A stretch of 31,999 nt of DNA from an uncultured Clostridia bacterium (GTDB lineage: Bacteria > Bacillota_A > Clostridia > TANB77 > CAG-508), in the NCBI GenBank assembly GCA_947624715.1, contig CANQLO010000020.1, positions 1-31,999 of the forward strand, read 5' to 3'. Shown piece by piece: positions 6,720-15,317 of this stretch (positions within the stretch are counted from its first letter, which is position 1; every line of letters begins with the position of its first letter). Made by a program: the position numbers and the translations under genes. The notes under the pieces are model-generated. The model did not search any database. It had not been told where the DNA came from and saw nothing but the letters and a program-made list of their open reading frames with translations.

Positions 6720-7922
6720 ATGAGTAATAATAAAAGTGTAGCTTTTTATGAGAGAGGCTCTTGGTATCATAGAACAAAGGAATTGCAAAGTGATTATAAA
6801 GTTAAATACGGAAAAATAGGTGGTTTTAAAACAAAGGAAGAAGCAGAAGAAAGCTACGAAAAACATAATGAACAATTTATTAAAGATTTAACTTCTCATC
6901 ATTTACTAATTGATAAAGAAGTAATGTTATCAGATTATTTAATATATTGGTTTGAATATGTATTTAGAGAAAATCAAATAGAAAAAACTTATGAAATAGG
7001 TGTTGCTTATGTCATTTATAATATTTTAATTCCTGTTTTAAGGCAGAACAATGGAATGGCAGATATAAAATTGAAATTAGCAAGTACAGATTATTTCAAT
7101 ACTATACTTGAAGAATCATCAAAAATGAGTAAGTCTGCAGGAGAAAAATGTAGAACTATTTTAAATCAAGCAATAAATGATGCAAAGATAGATGAATATA
7201 TAAAAAGCAATCCCATTCCATATACTAAAAAATATTACAGAGAAAAACCTAAAATAAAGATTTTAAGTGAAAAAGAATTAAGTATATTATTAAAATATTC
7301 AAAAGATAGTAATTGGTATTTAGAAATATTACTTGCAGTATTTTGTGGATTAAGAAAAGGAGAAATAATGGGATTAAAATTTTCTGATTTTGATATAGAA
7401 AAACAAATCGTAAGAATAAATAGACAATTAGTAAATGATCCATCAATAAAAGATAATCCAGAAGCATTAAAAGTAAAAGTAGATAAATATGAATTGACAG
7501 AAAAGCCACCAAAAAAAGATAGTTATAGAACATTAAGAGTACCCAAAATAATAATTAAAGAATTAAAAAAGCGAATGCTAAAATTGGAAAATTCAAAAGA
7601 AAGATATAAAGATTTTAAAGATTATGATTATGTTAGTTTTAATGAAAGAACAGGAAAGCCACAAATACCAAATTCATTTAATAAATATTTATATAATGTT
7701 TGTCCTAAATTATCTATATCGAATATTTCTGTTCACGGATTAAGACATACATTTGCTACTATTTTAATAGAACAAGGAGTTCCTATTATAAAAATATCTG
7801 CATTGTTAGGACATTCTAACCCACATACAACTTTCGAAATATATTGTGATGTTATGGAAGAAAGAAAAAGAATATTAGCATTTATCAATGATAAATTTGC
7901 ACCAGAAGAAATGGAGGCATAG
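6720..7922 (+). CDS. Tyrosine recombinase/integrase, first of a tandem pair
   Basis: A 400-aa integrase with an N-terminal arm-binding region (GSWYHRTKELQSDYKVKYGKIGGF), a central SAM-like core-binding domain (about 65-165) and a C-terminal catalytic domain. The active-site residues are visible: Arg212 (GLRKGE), His339 and Arg342 (HGLRH), His365 (LGHS) and nucleophile Tyr375. The ATG at 6720 is preferred; the GTG at 6708 touches the AAGGAG. It catalyses integration and excision by a covalent 3'-phosphotyrosine intermediate. The second recombinase begins four bases after its stop. Confidence 0.93.
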   Translation: MSNNKSVAFYERGSWYHRTKELQSDYKVKYGKIGGFKTKEEAEESYEKHNEQFIKDLTSHHLLIDKEVMLSDYLIYWFEYVFRENQIEKTYEIGVAYVIYNILIPVLRQNNGMADIKLKLASTDYFNTILEESSKMSKSAGEKCRTILNQAINDAKIDEYIKSNPIPYTKKYYREKPKIKILSEKELSILLKYSKDSNWYLEILLAVFCGLRKGEIMGLKFSDFDIEKQIVRINRQLVNDPSIKDNPEALKVKVDKYELTEKPPKKDSYRTLRVPKIIIKELKKRMLKLENSKERYKDFKDYDYVSFNERTGKPQIPNSFNKYLYNVCPKLSISNISVHGLRHTFATILIEQGVPIIKISALLGHSNPHTTFEIYCDVMEERKRILAFINDKFAPEEMEA

Positions 7923-7925
7923 TTT

Positions 7926-9275
7926 ATGGCTATTGAATTAAAACCTATAAAATATATTGATTATAAAGTATATAATGTAACTCCTATAAAGAAAAGTTAT
8001 GGATTTAGAGTAAAACTAACATTAGAAGATAATTCTACCAGACAAGTTCAACATTCTGGATTTGATAAAACTTCTACTGCAGAAAAAGAAAGATATAAAA
8101 TAATTTCAGATTTAGAAAATGGAAAATATGTTGTATATACAAATGTAACAGTAAAATCCTATATGGAATACTGGTTTGAATATATTGTTCCTACTAGATT
8201 AAAATCAGCAGGTAGTATAGATGCATATAAAAATTGTATTTATAATCATATTAACAAAAATTTAGGTAATTTGAAATTAGTAGATTTAAAAAGAGGACAT
8301 ATAAAGAAATTTTTTGAGCAAGAATATGAATATTCTCCTAGTGTAGCAAGATTAACGCAAACAGTAATTACTGTTGCATTAGAAGATGGTGTAATAAATA
8401 AATTTATACCAACAAATGTTGCAAGAGGAGTAAAACTACCAGATAAGGAAGAAAGTCATAAAAGAAAAACAAAGGAAGAACAAAAAGAAGAATTTTATGC
8501 AAATTATCATACATTAAAAATAGATGAAAGAAAAACATATAAGATTGAAGAAGTTGTAAGGCTAATTAAAGAAAGTAAAGGCACACCAATATATTTACAT
8601 ATATTATTTGCTGTTTTAATGGGATTAAGAAAAAGTGAAATAAACGGAATAAAATATTCAGATATAAACTATATTCATCGAAAATTATATATTCAAAGGC
8701 AATTAGGCAAAAAGAAAGGCTGTAAGAAAGAAGATGTACCTGCTAAAACATTTACTAAACAAGAAATACCATTAAAAACAAAATCAAGTTATAGAATATT
8801 AGATATTCCAGATTTAGTATTTGAAGCTATATTGGAAGAACGAAAACTATATGAAGCCAGAAAGAATCGAAGAAAGAATGATAAAAGTAATCCATTTCAA
8901 GATTTAAACTATATATGTTGTTCTACTTATGGCAGACCAAGAAGTAGAGGATTTGTATTTCAACATTTTAAAGCTATAAAAGAAAAGGCTAACTTACCAG
9001 ATTTACCTTTTCATAAATTAAGAACAACATATACAACTATATTAGCAAAAAATGACTTTAGTATGAAAGCAATTTCACAATCATTAGGACACGCTTCAGA
9101 AATGATTACATTTGAAAACTACACAGATAAAAATGAAATAATACAAGACTGTTTAGAAGAATTAGAGCCATTTATTGATAAAGTGGTGCAAGATGATAAA
9201 ATCAAAATAATAGACTGTACCGATATAGAAACAGATATAATAATGGAAGAATATTATGAAAAACTTATTGCATAA
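7926..9275 (+). CDS. Tyrosine recombinase/integrase, second of a tandem pair
   Basis: A 449-aa recombinase, only distantly similar to its neighbour. The catalytic residues are Arg235 (GLRKSE), His363 and Arg366 (HKLRT), His389 (LGHA) and nucleophile Tyr399 (ENYTD). The core-binding domain is about residues 75-150. A Lys/Glu-rich insert (about 175-205) precedes the catalytic domain. It overlaps the GGAGG at the end of the first recombinase, so the two are translationally coupled. Both keep full active sites, so they may work together or at different ends. A terminator follows. Confidence 0.92.
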   Translation: MAIELKPIKYIDYKVYNVTPIKKSYGFRVKLTLEDNSTRQVQHSGFDKTSTAEKERYKIISDLENGKYVVYTNVTVKSYMEYWFEYIVPTRLKSAGSIDAYKNCIYNHINKNLGNLKLVDLKRGHIKKFFEQEYEYSPSVARLTQTVITVALEDGVINKFIPTNVARGVKLPDKEESHKRKTKEEQKEEFYANYHTLKIDERKTYKIEEVVRLIKESKGTPIYLHILFAVLMGLRKSEINGIKYSDINYIHRKLYIQRQLGKKKGCKKEDVPAKTFTKQEIPLKTKSSYRILDIPDLVFEAILEERKLYEARKNRRKNDKSNPFQDLNYICCSTYGRPRSRGFVFQHFKAIKEKANLPDLPFHKLRTTYTTILAKNDFSMKAISQSLGHASEMITFENYTDKNEIIQDCLEELEPFIDKVVQDDKIKIIDCTDIETDIIMEEYYEKLIA

Positions 9276-9286
9276 ATGTAAAAAGA

Positions 9287-9319
9287 AATACGAGGTATTT
9301 AGATACCTTGTATTTTTTA
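9287..9319 (+). terminator. Terminator after the tandem recombinases
   Basis: A 12-base stem with one G-U pair (9287-9298 with 9303-9314) and a four-base loop is followed by TTTTTAT. Confidence 0.7.
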
Positions 9320-9413
9320 TGAAAAAATGATAAAATTACTTATGATATTAACATTTAATCTTATTTAATTTTAAGTAGATTTATATAAGATTATTTAGTT
9401 TAGAAAAACAAAG

Positions 9414-9544
9414 TTTATGACCCAAGTCGTGTAATTGGCAATTATGTTTACAAAAATTATAAAAAAAGCAAACGAATTACACGAATTTGTTCGGTAATTA
9501 CACGAATTTTTAGGTTAATAGTTGTCATTTTTTTGGGTCATAAA
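9414..9544 (+). repeat. Dyad-bounded repeat cluster at the element/chromosome junction
   Basis: A perfect 12-base inverted repeat (TTTATGACCCAA at 9414-9425, TTGGGTCATAAA at 9533-9544) brackets three copies of AATTACACGA: one inverted (9427-9436) and two direct (9475-9484 and 9496-9505, 21 bases apart, extending to a 14-base match). No gene lies here. Position after the integrases and before uvrB suggests recombinase arm sites or the right attachment end; the dyad could instead control uvrB, whose GGAGG begins at 9545. Confidence 0.55.
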
Positions 9545-9553
9545 GGAGGAAAA

Positions 9554-11514
9554 ATGTTTGAATTAGTATCAAATTATAAGCCAACTGGCGACCAGCCACA
9601 AGCAATAGAATATTTAAGTAATGGAATAAAAGAGGGCAAGAAATTCCAGACACTTCTAGGAGTTACAGGCTCACGGAAAAACATTTACTATGGCAAATAT
9701 TATTCAAAAAGTACAAAAACCAACACTTGTTTTAGCACATAATAAGACACTAGCAGGACAATTATATAGTGAGTTCAAAGAGTTCTTCCCAAAGAATAAT
9801 GTGGAATACTTTGTTTCCTATTACGATTACTACCAGCCAGAGAGCTATGTTGCATCAACAGACACATATATAGAAAAAGATGCATCAATTAATGATGAAA
9901 TAGATAAATTAAGACACTCAGCAACAGCAGCACTTTTCGAAAGAAAAGATGTAATAATTGTTGCTTCTGTTTCGTGCATATATGGTTTGCGGAGACCCAA
10001 TAGATTATGAAAATATGATTGTCTCACTAAGACCACGGAATGACTAAGTCAAGAGAAGAAATATTAAAAAAACTTGTAAATATGCAATATACAAGAAACG
10101 AAATAGATTTTAAAAGAGGTACATTTAGAGCAAAAGGAGACATTTTAGAGATATATCCATCAGACCAAAACGAAAAAGCAATAAGAGTTGAATTTTGGGG
10201 AGATGAGATAGAAAAAATAACAGAAATTAACCCTCTCACAGGAAAAACAATAAGTATAAGACAACATGTTATGATATTTCCTAATTCTCACTATGTAACA
10301 GGAGAAGAAAAAATGGAAAGAGCCTTAGTTACAATAGAACAAGAATTAGAAGAAAGAATAAAATATTTTAAAGATAATAACAAACTAATAGAGGCACAAA
10401 GGATAGAAGAAAGAACAAATTTTGATATGGAAATGCTAAAAGAAACTGGATTTTGCCAAGGAATAGAAAACTATTCAAGGCACATAAGCGGAAGAGAGCC
10501 ACGGCAGTGCTCCATTTACTCTTTTGGACTATCTTCCAGAAGACTTTGTACTTTTCATTGACGAATCACATGCAACAATACCGCAGGTTAGAGCAATGTA
10601 TAATGGAGATAGAGCTAGGAAAGAAAGCTTAATACAATATGGCTTTAGATTACCATCAGCTCTTGACAATAGACCACTTAAGTTTGAAGAATTTGAGAAA
10701 AAGATAAATAAATGCATATTTGTTTCAGCAACTCCAGCAGAGTATGAATTAGAACATTCTAAAGAAAATGTAGTTGAGCAGATTATTAGACCAACAGGAC
10801 TCTTAGATCCAGAAATAATAGTAAAACCAGTTACAAATCAAGTGGATGATTTAATAGAAGAGATACATGAAAGAACAGCAAAAAATGAAAGAGTATTAGT
10901 TACAACTTTAACTAAAAAAATGGCAGAAGACTTAACTGCATATCTATCTAGTATTGATATAAAAGTTAGGTATATGCATTCAGATATTAAGGCACTAGAG
11001 AGAATGGAAATCATCAGAGATTTAAGAATAGGTAAATTTGATGTATTAGTTCGGAATAAACCTTTTAAGAGAGGGACTAGATATTCCAGAGGTCTCACTT
11101 GTTGCAATTCTTGATGCAGACAAAGAAGGATTTTTGCGTTCGGAAAGGTCACTTATACAAACAGTAGGACGTGCTGCAAGAAATACAGATGGAAAAGTTA
11201 TAATGTATGCAGATGAGTTAACTGGAAGCATGGAAAAAGCAATATCAGAAACAAATAGAAGAAGAAAATTGCAACAAGAATATAATTTAAAGCATGGAAT
11301 TACACCTAAAACAATTAAAAAGAGTGTAAGAGATGCAATAAAGGCAAGTATTGTAGAAGATATACAAAGTGAATATGACATAAAAGAAGAAGAGAATATC
11401 AAAGATGTAATAGATAGGTTAACAAAAGAAATGATAAATCACGCACAAAATTTAGAGTTTGAAAAAGCAGCAGAATTAAGAGATAAAATAAAAGAGCTAG
11501 AAAGTATTGAATAA
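9554..11514 (+). CDS. uvrB: UvrB, excinuclease ABC subunit B, read through five CGG +1 sites
   Basis: UvrB is the damage-verifying helicase-like subunit of nucleotide excision repair. Conventional frames split it into five pieces. Skipping the C at CGG 9674, 9990, 10036, 10502 and 11052 gives one 651-aa protein, normal for the family: the Walker A GVTGSGKT, the beta-hairpin [54 protein letters not shown], the helicase motif [11 protein letters not shown], and a C-terminal UVR domain ([16 protein letters not shown]). Each restored residue is an invariant glycine. ATG 9554 has AAAGGAGG upstream. Five disruptive mutations preserving everything else would be odd for a pseudogene. Confidence 0.93.
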
Positions 11515-11535
11515 TCTTGCAAAAGAGTATATAAT
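11507..11535 (+). promoter_or_regulatory. Promoter for ftsY
   Basis: TTGAAT (11507-11512) and TATAAT (11530-11535) are 17 bases apart. The -35 lies inside the last codons of uvrB, and GGAGG plus the ftsY ATG follow within 25 bases. Confidence 0.6.
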
Positions 11536-11556
11536 TAAAAAGATGGAGGAAAGCAA

Positions 11557-12462
11557 ATGAGCTTTTTTGATAAATTAAAACAAGGTTTAGGTAAAACAAA
11601 AAATTCAATAGATGAAAAGATTAATGGAGTTTTTAGTAATTTTAGAAAAGTAGACGAAGGCCTTCTAGAAGAACTTGAAGAAGCCTTAATAATGTCAGAT
11701 ATAGGGATGGAAACGTCACTTGAAATAATATCAAGGTTAAGACAAAGAATAAAAAAAGAAAATATTAAAGATGCAGAAGAAGTAAAAAATGCATTAAGAG
11801 ATGAAATGAAAAATATATTAGAAGTATGTGATAATAGCTTAAAGTTAAACACTAAACCAGCGGTTATACTTGTTGTAGGCGTAAATGGAGTAGGCAAAAC
11901 AACATCAATAGGCAAAATTGCAAATAGATTACAAAAGTCAGGCAAGAAAGTAATGGTTGCAGCAGCAGACACATTTAGAGCAGCAGCAGTAGAGCAACTA
12001 GAGATATGGTCAAAACGTGCAAACTGTGATATAATAAAAAAAGATGAAAATGCAGACCCTGCATCAGTTGTATTTGAAGCAATAAAAAAAGCTAAAGAAA
12101 ATAATGTAGATGTTTTAATATGTGATACAGCAGGAAGACTTCATAATAAAAAATACTTAATGGATGAATTAGAAAAAATCCAAAGAGTTATAGAAAAGGA
12201 ACTTCCAGATGCAGATAAGGAATCATTACTTGTAATAGACGCAACAACTGGTCAAAATGCAATAGAACAAGTAAAAGCCTTTAAAGAAGTTAGCAATATA
12301 ACAGGTTTAATATTAACTAAACTTGATGGTACAGCTAAAGGTGGAGTTGTAGTTGGTATTGTACATGAAAACAAAATACCAGTTAAGTTTATTGGAGTTG
12401 GAGAACAAATTGACGATATGGAAATATTTAACGCAGATGATTTTACGAGAGCCATTATTTAA
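11557..12462 (+). CDS. ftsY: FtsY, signal recognition particle receptor GTPase
   Basis: A 301-aa SRP-GTPase of the FtsY type: an N domain (about 20-95, LLEELEEALIMSDIGMETS) and a G domain with P-loop GVNGVGKT (108-115), DTFRAAAVEQL, DTAGR and TKLDGTAKGG, ending in GVGEQIDDMEIFNADDF. It docks ribosome-SRP complexes at the membrane through the Ffh homologue. It lacks the long acidic N-terminal region of the E. coli protein, as usual in Gram-positives. The frame is intact with no CGG codon. GGAGG lies seven bases before the ATG. Confidence 0.95.
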   Translation: MSFFDKLKQGLGKTKNSIDEKINGVFSNFRKVDEGLLEELEEALIMSDIGMETSLEIISRLRQRIKKENIKDAEEVKNALRDEMKNILEVCDNSLKLNTKPAVILVVGVNGVGKTTSIGKIANRLQKSGKKVMVAAADTFRAAAVEQLEIWSKRANCDIIKKDENADPASVVFEAIKKAKENNVDVLICDTAGRLHNKKYLMDELEKIQRVIEKELPDADKESLLVIDATTGQNAIEQVKAFKEVSNITGLILTKLDGTAKGGVVVGIVHENKIPVKFIGVGEQIDDMEIFNADDFTRAII

Positions 12463-12485
12463 GTAGAAAGAAAGGAGTTTTGATA

Positions 12486-15299
12486 TTGGCAGAAATAAAT
12501 ACGAGTCCTCAAACATTACCAAAAGAAGAACAAATAAAAACGAAAAAGAAAAAATATAGAATAAGAACAGCTTTGGTTTTAGCTTTCTTAGCTATATTTT
12601 CAATTGGGATGTTTATAACTTGCAGAGCAGATTACTTAGAAACATTAGAAATAGGAGAAAACTATCTAAATGTATTTAATCAAAATATAAAATACAAAAT
12701 ATTTATTGCAATATCTAATTTTATATTCATTTTTATAACTGTATTTATAACAAATTTATTCATAAAAAAAGGTTTAAGAAAATTCTTTGAACAAGAAAAA
12801 ATCGAAATGCCAAAATTACCTAATAAATCAATAGCACTAATATTTGCATTAATTGTTGCAATGTTTGCACCTAATTTATTTCTAGAAAAAGTTATTTTAT
12901 TTATAAACAATGCGTGGTTCGGAATATCAGATCCATTATTTAATATGGATGTTGGATTTTATATGTTTCAAGCACCATTAATTGGACTTATCTTATATTA
13001 TCTTCTTGGAATAGTAATTGCTCTAACTATATATATAGCGATATATTATATAATAGTATTTAATACATACTTTGAAGGCATAGATGGACAAACCCTTAAA
13101 AATAATACATTTATAAAACACTTATTATTCAATGTAATGATAATTACATTTTTAATTGTTGGCATTATTATATTCAATATGCAGAATATAGTTTTAGACA
13201 GATTTTTAAATATAAATAATGATTTAGAAACAAGTCTTGTTGGAGCAGGTATTGTAGAAAAAACTGTAAAACTTTGGGGATACAGGATATTAGGAGTAGT
13301 TATAATACTTTCGATATCTATGGCAATTAAATTTTTTAGAAAAGAAAATTCAAAGAAAGTAATTAAATCATTAGCGATAGTTCCAACATATTTAGTTGCT
13401 CTATTTATAGTTATGGTAGGGTATAAAATGATATTTATAGAAGGAAGTGAGTTAGACAAAGAAAAATCTAATATACTTTCTAATATTAATTTCACAAAAA
13501 CTGCATATAACATAAAAATTGAAGAAAAAGAGATAGATAGTACAGGAACTATAAAGACAGATGAAGCAGAAGAAAATGAAGAAGTAATAAACAATATACC
13601 AATAGTTACAGAAGATGTACTATTAAATAATTTAAAGCAGACACAAACAAGCACGGGATACTATACATATAATCAGATTGGAACAGCCTATTATAATAAT
13701 AAATTAACATATATATCAGCAAGAGAAATTAATAGTGCAAATACAACATATAAAAGTGAAGCAAATGAATATACTCACGGATATGGAGCGATTCAGGTTT
13801 CAGCTAGTGAGACAGATGAAAATGGAAATATAAAATATATTTCAAAAGACTTCGAAAGCAAAAATATCAAAGAACCAAGAATATACTATGGAATGGAAAC
13901 TAATAGTATAATAAATGTATCAAACAATATAGACGAATTTGATTATCCAAAAAGTGCATCACAGAACGAAATATATAAATATAATGGCGAAGGTGGAATT
14001 TCACTAGGAATATTAGATAAAGCAATCCTTTCTATAAAAGAAAAGAAATTAGGAATTATACTTTCAGGTAAAGATAGCAAAGTATTGTTAAATAGGAATA
14101 TAAGAGAAAGAGCAAAAAAAATAATGCCAAATCTTTTATATGATGAAAACCCATATTTGGTAATAGGAGAAGATGGAAATTTGTATTGGGTTTTAGATGC
14201 ATATACAATATCTAATGAGTATCCATATTCTCAAAAGACAAGAATAACCTATGAAAATGATACAAGAGAAATAAACTATATTAGAAACTCAGTAAAAGTA
14301 ATTGTAGATGCTTTTAATGGAAACATAAATTTTTATATAATGGATAAAACTGACCCTATTATTATGGTATACAACAATATGTATGAAAATCTATTTAAAG
14401 AAGAAAATGAAATACCAGAAGGAATATCAAAATATTTTACATATTCTAAATTTTTATACAATATACAATCCGAAATTTTAGCAATGTACCATGATGTATC
14501 ACCTGATGTACTTTATAGAGGAAATGATGTATGGCAAATTGCATCATATTCGAATTTAATTAATACATCAATTAAATCAAAAATGGAGCCATTTTATACA
14601 ATGGTAAAAACAGTAGATTCAGATGAGAATGAATTAGGTTTAGTTACAGTATATAATTTGTATGGAAGAGAAAGCCTTAATGCATATTTAGTTGGAACAG
14701 TTGAAGATGGACAAAACACACTTACATTGTATAAATTTTCTAATGACAGTAGTGTAATAGGTCCAATGCAACTTGACAAATTAATAGAGCAGGATGAGAC
14801 AATATCATCAGAAATATCAAACTTAAATGTTACAGGAACTAGAATTACTAAAGAAATTGTAATAGTACCAATAAATAATACACTTCTTTATGTGATACCA
14901 ATATATCAAACATCTTTAAATGAAGCAAAGAGTGTACCAATATTAAAGAATGTAGTAATTGCATCAGGAAATAAGCTAGCAATGGGAGAAACTTTAGGAG
15001 AAGCACTTAAAAATCTTCTATTTTCAGATGATTCAGTAAGCATTGAAGTAGAAGATACAGATACAATAGAGGGATTAATTGAGCAGATAATAAAAGCAAA
15101 TAATAATCTTACAGAATCAAATAATTCTAACGATTGGACACAAATTGGAACAGATATAGAAGAATTACAGAAGCTAATTAAGCAATTAGAAGTATTATCT
15201 GAGAATGAAAAAAACAAAGAAAATGAAGAAAACAAAAATGTAGAAAATAACAATAATGTTATTACAGATGAAAATATATTAAATAATATAACAAATTAA
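12486..15299 (+). CDS. UPF0182 family large membrane protein
   Basis: A 937-aa protein of the UPF0182 family, whose biochemical role is unknown. The first ~320 residues carry about seven hydrophobic membrane segments, including FNMDVGFYMFQAPLIGLILYYLLG (quoted in part: DVGFYMFQAP), typical of the family. A large extracytoplasmic domain follows (about 330-870), with family-typical stretches such as EPRIYYGM, YDENPYLVIGEDGNLYWVLD and a Glu/Asn-rich low-complexity tail (about 890-937). TTG 12486 is chosen over TTG 12480 because AAGGAG then lies eight bases away. It follows ftsY closely and is probably co-transcribed. The gene has no in-frame CGG. Confidence 0.88.
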   Translation: MAEINTSPQTLPKEEQIKTKKKKYRIRTALVLAFLAIFSIGMFITCRADYLETLEIGENYLNVFNQNIKYKIFIAISNFIFIFITVFITNLFIKKGLRKFFEQEKIEMPKLPNKSIALIFALIVAMFAPNLFLEKVILFINNAWFGISDPLFNMDVGFYMFQAPLIGLILYYLLGIVIALTIYIAIYYIIVFNTYFEGIDGQTLKNNTFIKHLLFNVMIITFLIVGIIIFNMQNIVLDRFLNINNDLETSLVGAGIVEKTVKLWGYRILGVVIILSISMAIKFFRKENSKKVIKSLAIVPTYLVALFIVMVGYKMIFIEGSELDKEKSNILSNINFTKTAYNIKIEEKEIDSTGTIKTDEAEENEEVINNIPIVTEDVLLNNLKQTQTSTGYYTYNQIGTAYYNNKLTYISAREINSANTTYKSEANEYTHGYGAIQVSASETDENGNIKYISKDFESKNIKEPRIYYGMETNSIINVSNNIDEFDYPKSASQNEIYKYNGEGGISLGILDKAILSIKEKKLGIILSGKDSKVLLNRNIRERAKKIMPNLLYDENPYLVIGEDGNLYWVLDAYTISNEYPYSQKTRITYENDTREINYIRNSVKVIVDAFNGNINFYIMDKTDPIIMVYNNMYENLFKEENEIPEGISKYFTYSKFLYNIQSEILAMYHDVSPDVLYRGNDVWQIASYSNLINTSIKSKMEPFYTMVKTVDSDENELGLVTVYNLYGRESLNAYLVGTVEDGQNTLTLYKFSNDSSVIGPMQLDKLIEQDETISSEISNLNVTGTRITKEIVIVPINNTLLYVIPIYQTSLNEAKSVPILKNVVIASGNKLAMGETLGEALKNLLFSDDSVSIEVEDTDTIEGLIEQIIKANNNLTESNNSNDWTQIGTDIEELQKLIKQLEVLSENEKNKENEENKNVENNNNVITDENILNNITN

Positions 15300-15317
15300 T
15301 GTATTATGGAGGGTATT

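Larger units (their letters stand above)
1..9320 (+). mobile_element. Right part of an integrative (conjugative) element
   Basis: The order sigma-like factor, small membrane protein, toxin, excisionase, integrase matches the integration end of Tn916-like elements. Everything to the right is housekeeping. The left boundary and any transfer genes lie outside the window, so membership of genes before 2100 is inferred, and conjugation itself is not shown. The right boundary lies between 9320 and 9550. Confidence 0.6.

Noticed and set aside
11131..11137. Another CGG skip in uvrB at GTTCGGAAAGG
   Set aside because: Here the frame is CGT TCG GAA AGG and encodes the conserved FLRSERSL; the cgg string crosses codon borders.
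9554..11514. uvrB as a pseudogene with five frameshifts
   Set aside because: All five lesions are the same kind (C before a conserved GGN), there are no stops or other indels, and the same signature occurs in ten other genes.
12913..13800. cgg strings in the UPF0182 gene as recoding sites
   Set aside because: They read TTC GGA and CAC GGA in frame, encoding normal Phe-Gly and His-Gly; no shift is needed.
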